From: an uncultured Bacteroidales bacterium
GTDB taxonomy: Bacteria > Bacteroidota > Bacteroidia > Bacteroidales > P3
DNA length: 33,049 bases
Direction of reading: 5' to 3'
Assembly: GCA_900315935.1 (NCBI GenBank)
Contig: ONBB01000020.1
Coordinates: forward strand, 1 to 33,049
The position numbers were made by a program, and so were the translations under genes. Below, piece after piece: positions 6,938 through 16,900 of this stretch (positions are counted from its first letter, which is position 1; the number at the start of each line of letters is the position of its first letter). Below the pieces are notes generated by a model, which was given only the letters and a program-made list of their open reading frames with translations, did no database searches and had not been told where the DNA came from.

Positions 6938-7963
6938 CTAGCGGATGAGGAAGGAGAATTTGTCGAAATTCTTCAGCGCGATGCCGGTGCCGCGTGCCAC
7001 TGCACGAAGGGGGTCCTCGGCGATGTGGACGGGCAGTTTGGTCTTGCTACTGATGCGCTGGTCGAGGCCGCGCAGCAGGGCTCCGCCACCGGCCAGGTAG
7101 ATGCCGGTCTGGTAAATGTCGGCAGCCAGCTCGGGCGGGGTGGAGGCCAGGGTGTCGAGGATGGCGGTCTCGATGTTGGCGATGGATTTGTCGAGGGCGT
7201 GGGCGATTTCCTTGTAGTTGACGGAAACCTCCTTGGGCAGGCCGGTGAGCTGGTCGCGGCCGTGGGTACGGTAGTCTTCGGGCGGGTCGGACAGCTCGCT
7301 GACCGCAGAGCCAACGGCAATCTTGATATTTTCGGCCATGCGGATGCCGATGAACATGTTGTGATGCTTGCGCATGTAGTCGACGATGTTCTCGTTGAAT
7401 ACATCGCCGGCCACCTTGATGGAGGTGTTGCAGACGATGCCGCCGAGGGAGATGACGGCGATTTCCGCAGTGCCGCCTCCGATGTCGACCACCATGTGTC
7501 CCTGGGGCTGCAGCACGTCGATACCGATACCGATGGCGGCGGCCATAGGTTCGTGAATCATGCGTATTTCCTTGGCGCCGGCCTGTTCGGCGCTTTCGCG
7601 CACGGCACGTTCCTCGACGTTGGTGATGCCGCTGGGGATGCAGATGACCATGCGCAACGAGGGCGGCAGGATGGAGCGGTTGATATTGGCCATGCCGATG
7701 AGCTCACGGATGAGGTACTGGGCCATCTCGAAGTCGGCGATGACGCCGCCGCGTAGCGGGCGCACCACATCGATGTGGTTGTTCTGCGTCTTGCCCTCCC
7801 ATGCCTTGGCTTCCTTGCCGACGGCCATGATTTTGTTGTTCTTACGGTCGATGGCCACCACCGAGGGCTCGTCGATGACCACCTGGTCGTTGTATATCAC
7901 GATGGAGTTGGCGGTGCCAAGGTCCATTGCAATCTCGCGGTTGAAGAATGATAAAAGTCCCAT
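6938..7963 (-). CDS. mreB: Rod-shape-determining actin-like protein MreB
   Basis: A cytoplasmic actin homologue that guides the elongasome along the inner membrane. The 341-residue protein shows the family's blocks in order: AMDLGTANSIVIYND (phosphate 1), PSVVAID, VRPLRGGVIADFE, the ERxAxRxSAEQAGA segment, MIHEPMAAAIGIG and MVVDIGGGTAEIAVISLGGIV (phosphate 2), and TGIYLAGGGALLRGLD near the end. It lies 12 bases after the purH stop, giving the purH-mreB pairing common in Bacteroidales. In that order mreB is normally followed by mreC, mreD and the PBP2/RodA genes; here it is followed by a hairpin and dacB on the opposite strand, so the shape operon is split or shortened. Confidence 0.96.
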   Translation of the reverse strand: MGLLSFFNREIAMDLGTANSIVIYNDQVVIDEPSVVAIDRKNNKIMAVGKEAKAWEGKTQNNHIDVVRPLRGGVIADFEMAQYLIRELIGMANINRSILPPSLRMVICIPSGITNVEERAVRESAEQAGAKEIRMIHEPMAAAIGIGIDVLQPQGHMVVDIGGGTAEIAVISLGGIVCNTSIKVAGDVFNENIVDYMRKHHNMFIGIRMAENIKIAVGSAVSELSDPPEDYRTHGRDQLTGLPKEVSVNYKEIAHALDKSIANIETAILDTLASTPPELAADIYQTGIYLAGGGALLRGLDQRISSKTKLPVHIAEDPLRAVARGTGIALKNFDKFSFLIR

Positions 7964-7975
7964 GTTCCTAATATG

Positions 7976-9466
<1,491 letters not shown>

Positions 9467-9510
9467 TATTATTATTTTATATATGTCATGTATTACTATA
9501 AACTATTGAC

Positions 9511-9534
9511 AATACGCCTCTTGAGAGGAGTATT
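9511..9534 (-). promoter_or_regulatory. Leader hairpin upstream of purH
   Basis: AATACGCCTCT and AGAGGAGTATT form an 11-bp stem with one mismatch around a TG loop. It lies between the promoter and the purH start codon, so it is part of the transcript. No T-tract, alternative pairing or known purine riboswitch core was recognised. Its role may be mRNA stability or control of translation. Confidence 0.45.
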
Positions 9535-9553
9535 GCACAACAGGCACAGACTG

Positions 9554-9561
9554 CAAATATA
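9554..9561 (-). promoter_or_regulatory. -7 promoter element of purH-mreB
   Basis: On the minus strand the sequence reads TATATTTGC after AAAGGTTG, matching TAnnTTTG. It lies 87 bases upstream of the purH start and points toward it. Confidence 0.8.
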
Positions 9562-9647
9562 CAACCTTTTTCTTATCCTGCAAAATCTTTTCAAAAAGTA
9601 AACTTGAAAACGTACACTTTTCTACCCAACTGACAACTGGTATATAA

Positions 9648-11162
9648 TCAATATATCAGCAGCCGTTCACTCATGTCAAATAAGATAATACGTAAGGGGC
9701 CAAAATGCCAAAGCAGGCCGTCTTTGCACTGACGGTGAGGACCGCAAATGTCGTCGAGTCGGGCTGTAATAAGGCTGCGAATCTGTTGCTCTCGTGTATG
9801 GTAAAAATCATATTTTGGTGACATCATCTCCATGAACACTGCAACTACAGACCCATCATTTTCTCGCACACAATATTCGGTACAAACGATATAAAGTGTA
9901 TCTACAAGCTTATAGAAATAGTCAATATGGAATCCTTCGCGGAAACCTAAATCTCTAAAATAACCACTGCGTTCAATGGATTCTGTTATCAAGAATGTAC
10001 CTCCATTTGAGTATTCGAAATGGTGTATTGCGCTATCTGTGATATGGTTCCAATGGTCTTTTAAGTATGTAAGCAAGGGATTGAGCCCATCGGTAGGTTG
10101 TGCAACCAGAGTGTCAATATCATGTCCAATCTCAAGAACCTCGACATTATTGCCCTTGATGTCAAGCAGTCCCATTGAGAAATAGTCCCGCTGGAAAGGC
10201 AACAACACCTCGTCGGTCTGGGTTAGCACACGTCCTATTCCACCTCTGCGAGTAAAGTTGTAATGCTCACCGAGAAGACGTGTTGTCTGTAGCTCATGTG
10301 TGCCTGCGATGCACATCAACGCTGTACTGTCAGGCCGACTGACAACAAGTTGCAACTTGCCATCGCTGACAAAAGACCCTACAATCACTGTGTCATGATA
10401 AAAATGCTGGAAGTCCTCCCAACAGTTGTAGCGTGGATCGCAGTAGACGGTGTCTCCCCCTAAAGGAGGAACCGTGTCATACCAAAAAACACTATAATCA
10501 TCTGCGGCATGATGATGAGTTTTGCTACTTGGCGTAGCTTCAGACAACTGGTTGATTGTGAGGGTACGTACCAGATTGCGACCGACCACATAGAACGTAT
10601 CACCCAAGCGGTGCACATCGCCTAGTCCTTCAAGTACATATTCATTCCTTGAATTTAAGTTCTCAAACCACATGGCCTGCCCAAACTCCCCGTTATCCAT
10701 GGCATAAACCCGATAGTCGGCATCTTCGTAGACCAATTCATCCAACTCGGAGCATTTTATCCATTGAGAAGTTAAAGTGTCGTAGAAGAAATCATGCTCA
10801 TGCCATGAACCATAGAGGTCGAGAAACAGTGTGTCGTGACGCACAAAGAGTTCATCATAGAAACTATTCGCCTCGTTGGGCCAGGGCAACTGCATAACCT
10901 TGCGGCTGGTCTTTTCGATGGAAAAAAGCACATGTCCACGATTGTTCATCGGGAAAAGGCCGTCATGCTCGAAAATACAATAGTAGCGTCCATGGTATTC
11001 GGTCGCCTTGCGTATCTCGATGTCTGCCTGTACACCAAGTTGTTCTCTGACATTGAGCACAATCCGATTCTGCTGTACAGTGAATTTTTCGTGTCTTTTA
11101 CAACCAGTAGTCGTTGACAGCAATACAGCAAAGAGCACCCAACTGAAGAAGTGGCTTTTCAT
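9648..11162 (-). CDS. Hypothetical AT-rich lipoprotein
   Basis: A 504-residue exported protein of unknown function. The N-terminus MKSHFFSWVLFAVLLSTTTGCKRHE is a lipoprotein signal with the cysteine at residue 21 in TTGC, so it is probably anchored in an envelope membrane. No enzymatic motif was recognised. The body is rich in beta-strand patterns with many aromatic and acidic residues and repeated short YYxxF/DTLF-like stretches, compatible with a propeller or beta-sandwich, but this is only an impression. It begins 12 bases after the pfkA stop on the same strand and is likely cotranscribed with it. Its base composition is clearly AT-richer than pfkA and purH on either side, suggesting later acquisition. 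Confidence 0.75.
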   Translation of the reverse strand: MKSHFFSWVLFAVLLSTTTGCKRHEKFTVQQNRIVLNVREQLGVQADIEIRKATEYHGRYYCIFEHDGLFPMNNRGHVLFSIEKTSRKVMQLPWPNEANSFYDELFVRHDTLFLDLYGSWHEHDFFYDTLTSQWIKCSELDELVYEDADYRVYAMDNGEFGQAMWFENLNSRNEYVLEGLGDVHRLGDTFYVVGRNLVRTLTINQLSEATPSSKTHHHAADDYSVFWYDTVPPLGGDTVYCDPRYNCWEDFQHFYHDTVIVGSFVSDGKLQLVVSRPDSTALMCIAGTHELQTTRLLGEHYNFTRRGGIGRVLTQTDEVLLPFQRDYFSMGLLDIKGNNVEVLEIGHDIDTLVAQPTDGLNPLLTYLKDHWNHITDSAIHHFEYSNGGTFLITESIERSGYFRDLGFREGFHIDYFYKLVDTLYIVCTEYCVRENDGSVVAVFMEMMSPKYDFYHTREQQIRSLITARLDDICGPHRQCKDGLLWHFGPLRIILFDMSERLLIY

Positions 11163-11174
11163 AATGTGTGTTTC

Positions 11175-12275
11175 TCAGTCGCCGAACTCGATGCCCACGC
11201 CCTTGGCGGTGTGCACCAGGCGGCTGTCGGGGCAGACGAGGTTCTGCTCGCGGACGGCCTCCTCGAGCGGGATGCCGACGACATCGGGGTGGTGGTAGGC
11301 CACCATCTGGCCGAAGCGGCCCTCCATGACGAACTCCATGGCGCGCACGCCGAACTCGGTGGCCAGCACGCGGTCGAAGGCAATGGGTGTGCCGCCACGC
11401 TGCAGGTGGCCGAGGATGGTGTAGCGTATGTCGTGCTCGACGCCGGCGGCCTTGAGGTCTTCGGCCAGCTGCTCGCCCACGCCGCCCAGCTTGACGTGCT
11501 GGTAGCCCACCTCGCCGGTTACGGTGCCGGTTACACTGCCGCCCTTCGGCATGGCGCCCTCGGCCACCACGATGATGCAGTAGCCGCGGCGCTTGTTGTA
11601 GCGCTGGTTGATTTTCTCTTTGACCTTCTCGATGTCGTAGGGTATCTCGGGTATGAGGCACACGTCGGCGCCGCCGGCGATGGCGCTGTGGAGCGCTATC
11701 CAGCCCGCGTCGCGCCCCATCACCTCGAGGATGAAGACGCGGTTGTGCGAGGCGGCGGTGGTAACCAGCTTGTCGATGGCGTCGGTGCATATCTGCACGG
11801 CGGTCTGGAATCCGAAGGTGTAGTCGGTGAGCGACAGGTCGTTGTCGATGGTCTTGGGAACACCCACGACGTTGAGTCCTTTCTTACTGAGGCCGAGGCT
11901 GATGCGCTGGCTGCCGTCGCCGCCGATGTTGATGACGGCGTCGACGCCCATGTACTGCAGTTTGCGCAGCATCTCGTCGCTACGGTCGACGGTGGTCCAG
12001 GAGCCGTCGTTGTTCTTCACCGGCCAGGCGAAGGGGCCGCCCTTGTTGGTGGTGCCCAGTATGGTACCGCCCTGGATTTGAAGTCCTTCGACGGTCTTCT
12101 CGTCGAGCATCACTATCTCGGTGGGTTCGCGCAGCACGCCGTTGAACGACTCCACGCAGCCGATGACCTCCCAGTCGCCGGCCTGCGCGGCGCGCTTCAC
12201 CACACCGCGTATCACGGCGTTCAGGCCCGGGCAGTCGCCCCCACCGGTCAAAACCATAACTCTTTTCAGTGCCAT
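11175..12275 (-). CDS. pfkA: 6-phosphofructokinase, ATP type of the group III branch
   Basis: Phosphorylates fructose 6-phosphate to the 1,6-bisphosphate in glycolysis. The 366-residue protein carries TGGGDCPGLNA (10-20), GGDGS (118-122) and PKTIDND (140-146) with the catalytic aspartate D144. The glycine at 121 is what ATP-using enzymes have where pyrophosphate-using ones carry aspartate. Lysine at 141, where E. coli PfkA has glycine, is typical of pyrophosphate and group III enzymes. This Gly/Lys combination is known from ATP-dependent group III enzymes of actinobacteria, so ATP is the more likely donor, but it is not proven here. ERVLATEFG-like (DRVLATEFGVRA) and RLVHTAKGVGIEFGD blocks complete the fold. 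Own promoter at 12339-12346; a lipoprotein gene follows. Confidence 0.93.
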   Translation of the reverse strand: MALKRVMVLTGGGDCPGLNAVIRGVVKRAAQAGDWEVIGCVESFNGVLREPTEIVMLDEKTVEGLQIQGGTILGTTNKGGPFAWPVKNNDGSWTTVDRSDEMLRKLQYMGVDAVINIGGDGSQRISLGLSKKGLNVVGVPKTIDNDLSLTDYTFGFQTAVQICTDAIDKLVTTAASHNRVFILEVMGRDAGWIALHSAIAGGADVCLIPEIPYDIEKVKEKINQRYNKRRGYCIIVVAEGAMPKGGSVTGTVTGEVGYQHVKLGGVGEQLAEDLKAAGVEHDIRYTILGHLQRGGTPIAFDRVLATEFGVRAMEFVMEGRFGQMVAYHHPDVVGIPLEEAVREQNLVCPDSRLVHTAKGVGIEFGD

Positions 12276-12338
12276 AGATATATGTTATTTGTTTATTATC
12301 ATGCAATTGCAACGCTTGGTCGCTACCATTGAAGACTA

Positions 12339-12346
12339 CAAATGTA
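12339..12346 (-). promoter_or_regulatory. -7 promoter element of pfkA
   Basis: The minus strand reads TACATTTG, matching TAnnTTTG, 63 bases upstream of the pfkA start. It diverges from the rpmG promoter at 12400, about 50 bases away, so the two promoters share one short AT-rich control region. Confidence 0.75.
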
Positions 12347-12399
12347 TGACTTTTTTTTCAATTTTCGTGAAAAAGTTTTGGCGGATGAAAAAAAAGTTG

Positions 12400-12407
12400 T
12401 AATTTTG
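12400..12407 (+). promoter_or_regulatory. -7 promoter element of rpmG-DUF4295
   Basis: TAATTTTG followed by CAT, behind AAAAAAAGTTG, matches the consensus. The leader to rpmG is about 85 bases and contains no L28 reading frame. Confidence 0.85.
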
Positions 12408-12496
12408 CATCCGATTTGAATGGCACAGGAAACGATTGTGATGCTCTTTCTTTTCTGACATTCAACCAGTTACGAAATAAGAAAACAAATATAGTC

Positions 12497-12685
12497 ATGG
12501 CAAAGAAATCTAAAGACGCACGAGTTCAGGTCATCCTGGAGTGCACCGAGCAGAAGACCAGCGGTGTCGCCGGCATGAGCCGCTACGTTACCACCAAGAA
12601 CAAGAAGAACACTCCTGAGCGCCTCGAGCTCAAGAAGTACAACCCCTTCTTGAAGAAAATGACCGTTCACAAAGAAATCAAGTAA
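12497..12685 (+). CDS. rpmG: Ribosomal protein L33
   Basis: A 62-residue basic protein of the large ribosomal subunit. [36 protein letters not shown] and [17 protein letters not shown] are the usual L33 blocks. Only one cysteine is present, so this is the zinc-free form. The start at 12497 (MAKK) is chosen over an upstream in-frame ATG at 12416 because the extra 27 residues do not resemble L33 and the leader fits the promoter at 12400. In Bacteroidales L33 usually follows L28 (rpmB); here rpmB is absent upstream. The DUF4295 gene follows 18 bases later. Confidence 0.95.
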   Translation: MAKKSKDARVQVILECTEQKTSGVAGMSRYVTTKNKKNTPERLELKKYNPFLKKMTVHKEIK

Positions 12686-12703
12686 AATAGGAGACTGTAG
12701 AAT

Positions 12704-12859
12704 ATGGCAAAGAAAGTTGTTGCTACCCTCAAGACCCAGACCGGCAAGAGTTTTGCCAAGGTGATCCGCATGGTCCGTTCCGAAAAGACCGGTGCCTACT
12801 GCTTCAAAGAGGAGATTGTCCCCTCTGACGATGTGCAGGAATACCTCAAGAAAAAATAA
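12704..12859 (+). CDS. Small basic DUF4295-type protein
   Basis: A 51-residue protein beginning MAKKVVATLKTQTGKSFAK and ending DVQEYLKKK. It belongs to the short conserved proteins annotated as DUF4295 that accompany L33 across Bacteroidota; a ribosome-linked role is inferred from that neighbourhood. An AGGAG motif lies 13 bases before the ATG, one of the few Shine-Dalgarno-like sites in the window. A strong terminator follows at 12900. Confidence 0.9.
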   Translation: MAKKVVATLKTQTGKSFAKVIRMVRSEKTGAYCFKEEIVPSDDVQEYLKKK

Positions 12860-12899
12860 GAAACACCAACAGAATTTTTTTCATACGCTTTTGTTTTGG

Positions 12900-12931
12900 C
12901 CTCCGTTGCATGCGTGCTCCGGAGGTTTTTT
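12900..12931 (+). terminator. Rho-independent terminator of rpmG-DUF4295
   Basis: CCTCCG (12900-12905) and CGGAGG (12920-12925) form a stem closed by a loop holding GCATGC, and six T residues follow directly. It ends the ribosomal protein operon 41 bases after the DUF4295 stop. Confidence 0.85.
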
Positions 12932-12989
12932 ATACCCCTGTTTTTTTTGTTAAAATTTAGAAAAATTTGGTCGGTTTGAAAAATGGTTG

Positions 12990-12997
12990 TATCTTTG
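12990..12997 (+). promoter_or_regulatory. -7 promoter element of the barrel protein gene
   Basis: TATCTTTG followed by CAT, after AAATGGTTG, matches the consensus. The start codon at 13044 lies 46 bases downstream. An in-frame ATG at 12987 would overlap the promoter and is rejected as a start. Confidence 0.85.
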
Positions 12998-13043
12998 CAT
13001 TTTGAAAGTAACACATTTTATTCACAAAAACACACAATCAAAA

Positions 13044-13682
13044 ATGAAGAAAACACTTTCTTTCGCCCTCGTTGCGGCCGCCATGCTCATCGCTGGCAAA
13101 GCCAACGCCCAGCTCAACGTCCACGTGGGTTACGCCCCGCAGACCTACACCACCACCGTGGGTAACAGCGACGATAAGATGGAGTTGAACGGCTTTTTCG
13201 TCGGTGCCGACTTCAACCTGCCCATTTCGGGCGACCTCAAAGTCGACCTTGGTGCCAACCTTCGCTACAACACCAAAGAAGAATCCAACGGAACCTCGGT
13301 ACTTGGTGTTCCAATCAGTGGCAAAGTTACCAACACCCAGATGCTGCTTGACATTCCCATACTTCTCAACTACGGCCTTGAGCTCAAGCGTGATGTCCGC
13401 ATTTCCGCCTTCGTGGGTCCCACCATCACCTACGCCCTCTCTGGAACGACCAAGAGCGAAGGCAGCCTAGGTGCCCTCTCCGCCTCTGATGAGTATGACT
13501 GGTACGGCGACAATAGCGGCCGAAGCCGTTTCGACCTCGCCGCCACCTTCGGCCTGAGTGTCGACTTCCGCGACTTCCGCCTCTTCGGTGGCTACAACCT
13601 CGGCCTGCTCGACCTCGCCGAAGGGGACAACATCACCACCAAGGGCAGAAACTGGTTCATCGGCTTCGGCTACAACCTCTAA
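13044..13682 (+). CDS. Outer-membrane beta-barrel protein
   Basis: A 212-residue exported protein. MKKTLSFALVAAAMLIAGKANAQ is a clear Sec signal peptide cleaved after ANA. The mature part consists of alternating strands such as LNVHVGYAPQTYTT, FVGADFNLPIS, LKVDLGANLRYN and DFRLFGGYNLGLLDL. It ends in GRNWFIGFGYNL, a terminal strand typical of small outer-membrane barrels of the OmpW/OMP_b-brl kind. The number of strands suggests eight. The cargo or partner is unknown; it may be structural or a small pore. It is monocistronic, with its own promoter at 12990 and a strong terminator at 13703. Confidence 0.85.
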   Translation: MKKTLSFALVAAAMLIAGKANAQLNVHVGYAPQTYTTTVGNSDDKMELNGFFVGADFNLPISGDLKVDLGANLRYNTKEESNGTSVLGVPISGKVTNTQMLLDIPILLNYGLELKRDVRISAFVGPTITYALSGTTKSEGSLGALSASDEYDWYGDNSGRSRFDLAATFGLSVDFRDFRLFGGYNLGLLDLAEGDNITTKGRNWFIGFGYNL

Positions 13683-13702
13683 ACCTCGATGAAATTCACT
13701 GG

Positions 13703-13744
13703 TGCGCTGGGCGGCCGCAAGGCCGCCCAGCGCATCTCTTTTTC
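13703..13744 (+). terminator. Strong GC-rich terminator
   Basis: TGCGCTGGGCGGCC (13703-13716) and GGCCGCCCAGCGCA (13721-13734) form a perfect 14-bp stem capped by the stable GCAA tetraloop, followed by a T-rich tail. It ends the barrel protein transcript. Confidence 0.9.
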
Positions 13745-13791
13745 CACCTTCCCGAACTCATCGTTTCCACCCCTTTCGGCGGACAATGGCT

Positions 13792-13865
13792 CATAAGCTT
13801 CCATATCCTTCCAGAGCCTTTGTATTCCCCTACCGTTCCCCTACCATTCCCCTACCATTCCCCCC
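13792..13865 (+). repeat. Dispersed intergenic repeat, copy 1
   Basis: Starts with CATAAGCTTCCATATCCTTC, continues CAGAGCCTTTGTA and ends in tandem 11-base units TTCCCCTACCR: three full units here (one ending G, two ending A) and a partial fourth. The same sequence occurs at 18560-18626 and 24917-24983 in the same orientation, each between two plus-strand genes. The rest of the gap at 13745-13791 has no recognised feature. Confidence 0.9.
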
Positions 13866-13910
13866 GGGCCGCCCGGTGAAAAATCTTTGGCACAATTTGC
13901 AAAAAAGTTG

Positions 13911-13918
13911 TATATTTG
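13911..13918 (+). promoter_or_regulatory. -7 promoter element of ileS
   Basis: TATATTTG followed by TAC, after AAAAAAGTTG, fits TAnnTTTG. The ileS start is at 13986, giving a leader of about 60 bases with no T-box structure recognised. Confidence 0.85.
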
Positions 13919-13985
13919 TACCACGCCACGCGGGTTCCACATCCGCGCAACGTGTTGTATATAAGAATGATACTATTATAATAAT

Positions 13986-16900
13986 ATGAGTTACAAGGAA
14001 TATAAGCAGCTTAATTTGACCCAAATCGGCACCGACATCCGCCGCTACTGGGAGGAAAACGAGACATTCGAGAAGGGCCAGCGCCTGGCCGAGGGGCATG
14101 CCCCATTCGTCTTCTACGACGGCCCGCCGTCGGCCAACGGCAAGCCCGGCATCCACCACGTCATGGCTCGCACCATCAAGGATGTCTTCTGCCGCTACAA
14201 GGCGCAGAAGGGCTTCTACGTGGACCGCAAGGCCGGCTGGGACACCCACGGCCTCCCCGTCGAGCTCGGCGTCGAAAAGAACCTCGGCATCACCAAGGAG
14301 GACATCGGCACCAAGATTTCGGTCGACGAATACAACCAGGCCTGCCGCACCGAAGTGCTCAAGTACAAGGACCTGTGGGACGAGCTGACCCTCCAGATGG
14401 GCTACTGGGTCGACCTCAAGAACCCCTACATCACCTTCGACAACGACTACATTGAGACCCTCTGGTTCCTGCTCAAGAAGCTATACGACAAGGGGCTCCT
14501 CTACAAAGGCTACACCATCCAGCCCTACAGCCCCGCCGCCGGCACCGGCCTCTCCAGCCACGAGCTGAACATGCCCGGCTGCTACCGCGACGTGAAGGAC
14601 ACCACCTGCGTGGCCATGTTCAAGATTTGCGACCAGGACAATACCTACGCTGTTGCGTGGACGACTACGCCGTGGACACTCCCCTCGAACACCGCCCTCT
14701 GCGTGGGACCAAATATCGACTACGTTACCATCGAGACCACCCACCCCATCAAGGAGACCCCCTGCCGCATCATCATGGCCAAGGCGCTGGTGGGCTCGAT
14801 GTTCCCCGAAGGCAAGTCGCCTGAATACACCATCGTGGCCGAGTGCAAGGGCACCGCGCTGGAGGGGCTGCGCTACGAGCAGCTCATCCCCTGGGTGAAG
14901 CCTACGGGCGACGACGCCTTCCGCATCATCCTGGGCGACTACGTTACCACCGAAGACGGCACCGGCATCGTGCACATCGCCCCCACCTTCGGCGCCGACG
15001 ACGCCCGTGTGGCCAAGAAGGCCGGCATCGGCGAGCTGCTGCTCTTCGACCGCGACGGCAAGCGTATGCCCATGGTCGACAAGCAGGGCCGCTTCGCCCC
15101 CATCGAAGACCTTGACCCCGAGTGGGTTCGCGCCAATGTCAACACCGACCTCTACAGCCAGTACGCCGGCAAGTACGTCAAGAACGCCTACGACGCCACC
15201 AAGACCGAGAAGGACATGAGCCTCGACGTGGAGCTGGTCATCATGCTCAAGGGCGAGGGCAAGCTTTTCAAGAGCGAGAAGCACACCCACAGCTACCCCC
15301 ACTGCTGGCGCACCGACAAGCCCGTGCTCTACTATCCGCTCGACAGCTGGTTCATCCGCACCACCGCCCTCAAGGAGCGCATGATAGAGCTGAACAAGAC
15401 CATCAACTGGAAACCCGAAGCCACCGGCAGCGGCCGCTTCGGCAACTGGCTGGAGAACATCGTCGACTGGAACCTCTCGCGCTCGCGCTACTGGGGCACC
15501 CCGCTGCCCATCTGGCGCACCGAGGACGGCCGCGAGGAGAAGTGCATCGGCAGCGTCGAGGAGCTCCGCAAGGAGATAGACAAGGCGGTGGCCGCCGGCC
15601 TCATGCAGGAGAACCCCTATGCCGGCGACTACAACAGCTTCGACCTCCACCGCCCCTATATCGACAACGTGGTCCTCGTCTCCGACAGCGGCAAACCCAT
15701 GCGCCGCGAGACCGACCTCATCGACGTGTGGTTCGACAGCGGCGCCATGCCCTACGCCCAAATCCACTACATGGGCGAGGAGCTGCGCCCCGACCAGTTC
15801 CCGGCCGACTTCATCGCCGAGGGCGTCGACCAGACCCGCGGCTGGTTCTACACCCTCCACGCCATCGCCACCATGTGCTTCGACAGCGTGGCCTTCCGCA
15901 ACGTCGTCTCCAACGGCCTGGTGCTCGACAAGGCCGGCAACAAGATGTCCAAGCGCCTCGGCAACGCCATCGACCCCTTCGAGACCCTCGCCAAGTACGG
16001 CCCCGACGCCACGCGCTGGTACATGATCACCAACTCGCAGCCGTGGGACAACCTCAAGTTCGACGTCGAGGGCGTCGACGAGGTGCGCCGCAAACTCTTC
16101 GGCACCCTCTACAACACCTACTCTTTCTTCGCCCTCTACGCCAACCTCGACGGCTTCGACTACTCGCAGGCCGACCTCCCCGTCGCCGAGCGCCCCGAGA
16201 TTGACCGCTGGATACTCTCCGAGCTCAACACGCTGGTGCGCACCGTGGGCGACGCCTACGAGGACTACGAGCCCACCCGCGCCGGCCGCGCCATCGGCAC
16301 CTTCGTCGACGCATACCTCTCCAACTGGTACGTCCGCCTCTGCCGCCGCCGCTTCTGGAAGGGCGAGATGACCGCCGACAAGGTCTCCGCCTATCAGACC
16401 CTCTACACCTGCCTCGAGACCCTCAGCCGCCTCATGGCCCCCATCGCACCCTTCTTCTCCGAGCGCATGTTCCTCGACCTCAATGCGGGACGTGCGGAAA
16501 GCGGACGGCTGAATGTGGAAAGTGTGCACCATCTGTCGTTCCCCGAATACCACGCCGAGATGGTCGACAAGGCTCTTGAGGAGCGCATGCAGCTGGCCCA
16601 GAAGGTCTGCTCCATGGTGCTCGGCCTGCGCAAGAAGAGCAATATCCGTGTGCGCCAGCCGCTGCAGAAGATTGTCATCCCCGTCCGCGACGAGGCTATG
16701 AAGGCGCAAATCGAGCGTGTGCAGCACCTCATCTGCTCCGAGCTCAACGTCAAGGAGGTGGAGTTCCTTGCCGCCGACAACACCCTGTTGGTCAAAAAGA
16801 TAAAAGCCAACTTCAAGACCCTCGGCCCGCGCTACGGCAAGGTGATGAAGTCCCTCGGCAACGCCATCCTCGCCTTCACGCAGGAGCAAATCAACGCCCT

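Noticed and set aside
13702-13989. A 95-codon frame in the gap before ileS
   Set aside because: It spans a terminator, a dispersed repeat and the ileS promoter, so it cannot be a gene.
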